Part shown: positions 7,118 to 11,334 of the stretch, piece by piece
Layout of the letters: every line of letters starts with the position of its first letter
How positions within the stretch are numbered: position 1 is the first letter of the stretch
Source of the DNA: Desulfurococcales archaeon
Lineage (GTDB): Archaea; Thermoproteota; Thermoprotei_A; Sulfolobales; Acidilobaceae
NCBI GenBank assembly: GCA_027012045.1
Contig: JALUZI010000069.1
Span: 1 to 11,334 of the forward strand
DNA: 11,334 nucleotides
Direction: 5' to 3'
Translations under genes and position numbers: made by a program
The notes under the pieces: model-generated
Database searches by the model: none
What the model saw: only the letters and a program-made list of their open reading frames with translations
Told to the model about the DNA's origin: nothing

Positions 7118-9289
7118 TTGAATCTAAACGGTAAACCTGGAAAGCTACTCGATTGCCTTGGAATAAGAAAGCTCTACCCTCCCCAGGAGAAAACTGTAGA
7201 AGAGGGCCTACTTAAGGGGAGGAACCTCCTAGTCGCCACGCCCACAGCTAGCGGTAAAACACTAGTGGCGGCACTGGCAATAGCGTCCCAGGTAGAGAGA
7301 GGTGTATCCAAAGCCTTCTACACAGTCCCCCTGAGAAGCATCGCGTTCGAGAAGAAAGCCTTCTTTGAAGCAGTTGGGAGATGCCTGGGGTACAGGGTAG
7401 AAACCATTGTGGGAGACCTGGAGGTTCCTGAGAGGAAGCTCGCTAGAGCCGATATTATAATCTCGACGTACGAGAAGATGGACAGTATTATAAGGAAAAA
7501 CCCTGACTACCTGTCGGAGATAAGTGTCGGAGTCATAGACGAGCTGCACTACATATCAGACCCCAAGAGAGGTCCCATTGTAGAGCTTATAGTATCAGCT
7601 CTGAAGTACAGGGCACCCCAGATCCAGTTACTAGGCCTCTCCGCGACGGTCTCGAACGCGGCGGAAATAGCTGAATGGCTCAACGCTAGGCTAGTAGAGA
7701 GCACGTGGAGGCCTGTACCACTCCTACAAGGAGTCTACAAGGACGGGGTAATCCGCTACGCGAACAACCGGGAGGAACCGGTATCCCAGAAAACAGGTGT
7801 GCCCACCCTTGACCTTGTTATACACGCCTCTAGAAAAGGCGGGCAGAGCATAGTATTCGTCCAGAGCAGGAGGAAAGCAGTGAGCCTAGCCCGGAAAATA
7901 GCTGTTAAACACGCCTTGCTGAACTACGATAGGAAGACATCTAAAGAAGCCGCACACAAACTGCTGGAATCCACGGACAAGACGGAGCTAAGCCAGCTAC
8001 TCTCAAACCTAGTATCGAAAGGAGTAGCATTCCACCACGCAGGCCTTTCCAACCAGCAGAGAACACTGGTGGAAAACGCGTTCAGGAACCAGGCCATAAA
8101 CGTCATAGTCGCAACTCCAACCCTAGCAGCGGGTGTCAACCTCCCAGCCCGCTACGTCATAATAGACGAGTACGTCCGCTTCGAAGAAGGCTACAGGACC
8201 CCTATAAGCGTATCAGAATACAAGCAATTGGCAGGAAGAGCCGGGAGACCAGGCTACGACGAGACAGGTTATGCAATAATAGTCGCGCGACCCTCCGACG
8301 ACGTCGAGGACCTCGTGGACTACTATATTAGAAGGGAGCCGGAGCCCCTTACCAGTAAACTCGCGAACCGGAGGGTTCTCAGGATAATACTACTAGCACT
8401 AATAGCCTCGGGCCTAGCGAGGAGGCCGGACGGCATCGACAGACTGATAATGAACACGCTCTATGCCCACCAGTCCCAGAGCAAGGCAGTCATAGGGTTC
8501 ATAGTCAAGGAGTCCCTGAGGGACCTGGAGAAGTGGGACATGGTTACGAGATCCAATGACCTCTACGGGCCTACCAGGCTAGGCCTCCTTACCAGCCTAC
8601 TATACTTGGATCCGCTATCATCGAGGTTCATAGCGGAGAACCTGAGGAGGAAACCGTTAAAGAACAGCTTCGGCATACTCCACCTAGTATCAATGACCGA
8701 TGACGCCCAAGTAGTGAGGGTTCAGAGGAGGGATATAGAGGAGCTTTACCGCGTTATAGACGAGCGATACAGCGATCTAATAGTAACGCCCGAGAAGTAC
8801 ATAGACGAGGAAGCCAGGTACCTCCAGGCAGTTAAGACCGCTCTCCTACTAGAGGACTGGATAAACGAGGTAGCGATGGATGAAATAGAGTCCAAGTACA
8901 ACGTGGGGCCCGGAGACGTCTCCTCGATAGTCGAGACCAGTGTCTGGCTGGTATACAGCGTCTCCCGCATCTCGAAACTGTTCCCTGAGACACAGGAGTT
9001 AAGCTCCTACACCAGGACGCTGGAAGAGCGCCTCAAGTATGGTGTGAAGGAGGAGGTGTTAGAGCTGACGAGGATAAAGGGAGTGGGGAGGGTGAGGGCC
9101 CGCCTCCTATACCAGCACGGCTATAAGAGCGTGGCTGAGCTCAGGAAGGCTAGTATAGAGGATCTAGTCAGGATCCCCACGATCGGATACATCGTGGCCA
9201 GGGAGATCCTAGGGCAGCTAGGCGTCAACGTTGAAGGTATGTCTGAGAAGGAGAAAAAGGAGAGGGAGGGCATACTCTCCTACACTTAA
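7118..9289 (+). CDS. hel308: Hel308 family DNA helicase (Hjm, Ski2-like superfamily 2)
   Basis: A 723-residue helicase of the Hel308/Hjm group, which translocates 3'-5' on single-stranded DNA and remodels stalled or branched forks. Motifs in order: Q-motif glutamine in LYPPQEKT (19-26), Walker A TPTASGKT (41-48), motif II DELH (141-144; DEVH or DEIH is more usual), motif III LSATVSN (174-180), the EWLNA...STWRPVPL stretch typical of Hel308, FHHAGL (305-310), TPTLAAGVNLPAR (333-345), and motif VI QLAGRAGRPGYD (370-381). The C-terminus carries the HhH-like domain with IKGVGRVRARLL and IPTIGYIVAREIL, then a charged 20-residue tail. The start must be TTG at 7118-7120, because an in-frame TAG lies at 7112-7114 and no ATG follows nearby; AAGGG is about 10 nt upstream. 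The gene lies 50 nt after mcm, probably the same operon, although AATAATAAA at 7063-7071 might be an internal TATA element. Its stop overlaps that of the convergent speE. Confidence 0.95.
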   Translation: MNLNGKPGKLLDCLGIRKLYPPQEKTVEEGLLKGRNLLVATPTASGKTLVAALAIASQVERGVSKAFYTVPLRSIAFEKKAFFEAVGRCLGYRVETIVGDLEVPERKLARADIIISTYEKMDSIIRKNPDYLSEISVGVIDELHYISDPKRGPIVELIVSALKYRAPQIQLLGLSATVSNAAEIAEWLNARLVESTWRPVPLLQGVYKDGVIRYANNREEPVSQKTGVPTLDLVIHASRKGGQSIVFVQSRRKAVSLARKIAVKHALLNYDRKTSKEAAHKLLESTDKTELSQLLSNLVSKGVAFHHAGLSNQQRTLVENAFRNQAINVIVATPTLAAGVNLPARYVIIDEYVRFEEGYRTPISVSEYKQLAGRAGRPGYDETGYAIIVARPSDDVEDLVDYYIRREPEPLTSKLANRRVLRIILLALIASGLARRPDGIDRLIMNTLYAHQSQSKAVIGFIVKESLRDLEKWDMVTRSNDLYGPTRLGLLTSLLYLDPLSSRFIAENLRRKPLKNSFGILHLVSMTDDAQVVRVQRRDIEELYRVIDERYSDLIVTPEKYIDEEARYLQAVKTALLLEDWINEVAMDEIESKYNVGPGDVSSIVETSVWLVYSVSRISKLFPETQELSSYTRTLEERLKYGVKEEVLELTRIKGVGRVRARLLYQHGYKSVAELRKASIEDLVRIPTIGYIVAREILGQLGVNVEGMSEKEKKEREGILSYT

Positions 9290-10215
9290 ACCTCCAGAAA
9301 GACAGGGTTGTCGTCTGTAGAGACTATTCCCTTGTACCGGTCTATCATCTTCCTAACATATAGGGGTAGAGTCCTCATCCACACAATAGAGTCATAATCC
9401 AACGTCTCGAGCTTGCCTTTGATACGCTTCACCCTCTCCTCAAATGTATCTCTGTCAAGCTCCGAGAGCCTGTACTTCAGCCCGGTAAGGTTGAAGCCCC
9501 ACATACTGTCGAAGCCCCTCATATACGTCATGTAAGGCTCGGCCCACCCGAACACCGACTCTAGGGTTGACTTGATTATGCCCATCGCCCTCGGAGTCGA
9601 TGTGGGGCTAGTGCTCTGGGTGACGAAGACACCGTCATCTGAGAGTAGCTCCCTTAGCTTACTGTAGAACTCACGTGTGTATAGCTTCACAGCCGGCCCA
9701 GCCTCCAGGGGGTCAACTAGGTCTCCTATAATCACGTCGAACTCTTCCCTGCCAGCGTTCTCGAACACGTATTTCCTAGCGTCATCTATAATCAGCTCCA
9801 GTCTTTCATCATCGAAGGAGCCCTGATGCCACTCTGGGAGATACTTCTTCACTAGCTCTATCAGTTCACCGTCAATGTCAACCATTACAACTCTCTCAAC
9901 ACTGTTGTGCCTGAGGACCTCCCTCGCAGTAGCTCCCTCACCTCCACCAAGTATCAGTACCTTTCTAGGGTTGGGGTGGAGCAGCATGGGAGGGTGCACT
10001 AGCGCTTCATGATAGACTTTCTCGTCAAGAATAGTGGACTGTATCTTTCCGTCGAGCACTAGGGACTTACCATAAGACCCTAGCTCCATGATCTCGACGG
10101 CCTGGTACTTGGTTGACCCAGTATAATATACTTTGAACACCTTAGTTAAGTGGCCATCGTCAGGTGTGTCCCACTCTATATGCCAGTTCCAGTAATACAT
10201 ACCCGGATCCTTCAC
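9286..10215 (-). CDS. speE: Polyamine aminopropyltransferase (SpeE family, ACL5-like features)
   Basis: A 309-residue enzyme of the spermidine/spermine synthase family, which moves an aminopropyl group from decarboxylated S-adenosylmethionine to an amine. Visible are the N-terminal beta-strand domain, LDGKIQST (54-61), YHEALVHPP (68-76), the nucleotide-binding GGGEGATAREVL (90-101), MVDID (111-115), DDARKYV (144-150) and the catalytic-loop region GDLVDPLEAGP (164-174). The last differs from the common bacterial DxTDPxGP pattern and resembles plant ACL5 thermospermine synthases, as does the later FVTQ and WGFN. The acceptor could be putrescine, agmatine or spermidine; sequence alone does not settle it. 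The GTG start at 10213-10215 has AAGGGTGG 6 nt upstream, favouring it over ATG at codon 6. The gene appears monocistronic, convergent with hel308 and divergent from the redox gene. Confidence 0.9.
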   Translation of the reverse strand: MKDPGMYYWNWHIEWDTPDDGHLTKVFKVYYTGSTKYQAVEIMELGSYGKSLVLDGKIQSTILDEKVYHEALVHPPMLLHPNPRKVLILGGGEGATAREVLRHNSVERVVMVDIDGELIELVKKYLPEWHQGSFDDERLELIIDDARKYVFENAGREEFDVIIGDLVDPLEAGPAVKLYTREFYSKLRELLSDDGVFVTQSTSPTSTPRAMGIIKSTLESVFGWAEPYMTYMRGFDSMWGFNLTGLKYRLSELDRDTFEERVKRIKGKLETLDYDSIVWMRTLPLYVRKMIDRYKGIVSTDDNPVFLEV

Positions 10216-10397
10216 TGCGAACCACCCTTCGGACAGTTGCTTGCCTCGGAAAATAGGGGCGTGTCCCGGAATAAAGGGTTGACGCTGTTACTACCATGTA
10301 TTCGCTAATAAGAGGTAAGATGTTTTTTATAATATCGTCATATACAAACCAACCCCGTGTTCTACTGGTATTTGGAATCCAGTAAGGGGATGAACCT
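10216..10397. promoter_or_regulatory. Divergent promoter region of speE and the redox gene
   Basis: This 182-nt gap carries signals on both strands. On the + strand TTTTTTATAATAT (about 10323-10335) is a good TATA-like element; transcription would begin near 10358 and give a leader of about 40 nt, ending in AGGGGATG 6 nt before the ATG at 10398. On the minus strand CCCTTTATTCC (10269-10279) is a weaker TATA candidate that would leave about 30 nt before the speE GTG, with AAGGGTGG at 10222-10229 as ribosome binding site. No coding frame in the gap looks real. Confidence 0.5.
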
Positions 10398-11334
10398 ATG
10401 GTTGCACAGGGCATGGTATGGATACACCACTTCTGGCACACCGAAGACCTCGAACTACTAGTTTATGGACTAGCCACGCTAGCAGTAATAGGAATACTCT
10501 ACGGGTTCTATAAGCACTACAAGCTCTGGACCTATGGGGGTCAGAAGATCCCGCTAGACAAGCTTGGCGCTAGAACCAGGAACTTCGTGAAATACGCGCT
10601 CCTACAGTACAAGGTGATAATGAAGCCCTGGCCAGGTACGATACACCTCCTCATCTATCTTGGCATGCTCTGGCTTCTAGTAGCGACGACCCTGAGAGCC
10701 ATAGACCTCCACGTGGCTAACATACTTACAGGCGACTTCTACAAGACATACAAGCTACTAAACAACCTGGCGGGACTCTCGGTCATAACAGGTAGCACGC
10801 TAGCAATAATCAGGCGTGCAAGCGGCCAGGACAACCTACCCCAGGACAAGGTCTACTACCTCGTCCACACAGCCTTCCTGACAATAGCGATCACCGGGTT
10901 ATTCCTCACAGGAATGAACGATGCCGGCTATAGGATAGCCGAGGGAGCATCAAGCCCATACTACGACCCCATAGGCTACCTGATAGGCAAGTGGCTAGAA
11001 GGAATGAACACTGACTCCCTCGTACTGGCCTATAGGATAACATGGGTAACCCACCTCACAGTAGTCATGACCACACTAGCACTCCTACCGTGGACCAACC
11101 TATGGCACATCCTCGCGGCAAGCCTCAACACCGCCTATGCCAGGGAGGCCATGTACGACTTCGCGGAGGTCGAGGACATAGAGAAGAAGGTCGACGAGGG
11201 AGAGACATTTGGTATTGTCAAACTATCAGACACGAATTGGAAGCAGAGAATGGACTACGACGCATGTACAAGCTGTATGAGATGCACCAATGCCTGTCCA
11301 GCGTTCAACAGTGGCAAACCACTCTCACCTAGAG
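10398..11334 (+). CDS. DsrM/NarI-like cytochrome b fused to HdrD/DsrK-like FeS domain (5' part)
   Basis: An open frame of 312 codons that runs off the right edge. The N-terminal 250 residues look like a membrane cytochrome b of the nitrate reductase gamma/DsrM/HdrE type, with hydrophobic segments near 18-36, 80-98, 122-138, 155-172 and 213-232. His83, His157 and His219 lie in or beside segments and could bind heme. After a charged linker (250-285) comes CTSCMRCTNACP (290-301), a CxxCxxCxxxCP [4Fe-4S] site like that opening HdrD/DsrK subunits; a second cluster and cysteine-rich CCG domains would be expected beyond the window. Such proteins pass electrons between the membrane quinone pool and a cytoplasmic thiol/disulfide or sulfur partner. 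The ATG start has AGGGGATG 6 nt upstream; a nearby ATG at 10390 is in another frame and soon stops. The family is clear, but the physiological partner is not. Confidence 0.82.
   Translation, partial: MVAQGMVWIHHFWHTEDLELLVYGLATLAVIGILYGFYKHYKLWTYGGQKIPLDKLGARTRNFVKYALLQYKVIMKPWPGTIHLLIYLGMLWLLVATTLRAIDLHVANILTGDFYKTYKLLNNLAGLSVITGSTLAIIRRASGQDNLPQDKVYYLVHTAFLTIAITGLFLTGMNDAGYRIAEGASSPYYDPIGYLIGKWLEGMNTDSLVLAYRITWVTHLTVVMTTLALLPWTNLWHILAASLNTAYAREAMYDFAEVEDIEKKVDEGETFGIVKLSDTNWKQRMDYDACTSCMRCTNACPAFNSGKPLSPR

Noticed and set aside
10160..10441. 93-codon minus-strand open frame across the speE/redox gap
   Set aside because: It overlaps the start of speE in another frame and the start of the redox gene, shows no family features, and would block two well-supported promoters.
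10390..10464. ATG at 10390 as start of the redox gene
   Set aside because: That frame meets a TAG after 24 codons; the ATG at 10398 opens the long frame and is well spaced from AGGGGATG.
11042..11332. 96-codon + strand open frame near the right edge, possible frameshift of the redox gene
   Set aside because: It is an out-of-frame reading of the redox gene, whose own frame stays open to the window edge and includes the CxxCxxCxxxCP site. No frameshift is needed.
1..11334. tRNA, rRNA, C/D box RNA, CRISPR array or insertion sequence
   Set aside because: The intergenic gaps are short, and no tRNA arms, array-like direct repeats, transposase frame or terminal inverted repeats could be recognised by eye.

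Overview
The window most likely comes from a hyperthermophilic crenarchaeon (Thermoproteota), probably of the Desulfurococcales/Pyrodictiaceae type. The replication proteins are all archaeal: RFC-L plus RFC-S, a Gins23-type GINS, a single MCM and Hel308. Gins23 overlaps MCM as in Sulfolobus. Arginine is mostly AGG/AGA and isoleucine often ATA, TATA-type promoter elements are visible, and GTG/TTG starts are common. Below phylum level this is inference; I cannot name a species.

Layout. Positions 1-158 hold the 3' end of a moaC gene (molybdenum cofactor synthesis) on the + strand, whose stop runs into the 3' end of rfcL. Positions 150-4235 (or 4310) are a minus-strand clamp-loader operon, rfcS then rfcL, 6 nt apart. 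rfcS is split in its Walker A P-loop by a 569-residue intein (2367-4073) that has all splicing residues and an apparently intact two-motif LAGLIDADG homing endonuclease. The spliced small subunit would be about 326 residues. Positions 4236-4395 are a divergent promoter region. Positions 4396-7067 encode gins23 and mcm with a 4-nt GTGA overlap, followed after 50 nt by a Hel308 helicase (7118-9289). On the minus strand, 9286-10215 encodes an aminopropyltransferase (SpeE family, with ACL5/thermospermine-synthase-like features) whose stop overlaps the Hel308 stop in a shared TTAA. Positions 10216-10397 are a second divergent promoter region. From 10398 to the window edge runs the N-terminal part of a membrane redox protein, a DsrM/NarI-like cytochrome b domain fused to the start of an HdrD/DsrK-like iron-sulfur domain.

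How the genes fit together. Five adjacent genes make a replication and fork-repair island. RFC-S/RFC-L load the PCNA clamp, Gins23 and MCM are parts of the replicative helicase, and Hel308 acts on stalled forks. The intein sits in the ATP-binding loop of the clamp loader, so RFC-S should be inactive until it splices. The polyamine gene fits a hyperthermophile, and the last gene points to membrane electron transfer in sulfur or other anaerobic respiration.

The less ordinary points are an HTH-like segment between the endonuclease and C-terminal splicing domains of the intein, a G+T-rich patch on the + strand (about 4080-4950) that ignores coding direction and ends near gene or intein borders, the plant-ACL5-like signature of the aminopropyltransferase, and the cytochrome b/FeS fusion. 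No RNA gene, CRISPR array or insertion sequence was recognised, and no gene-free stretch exceeds 300 nt.
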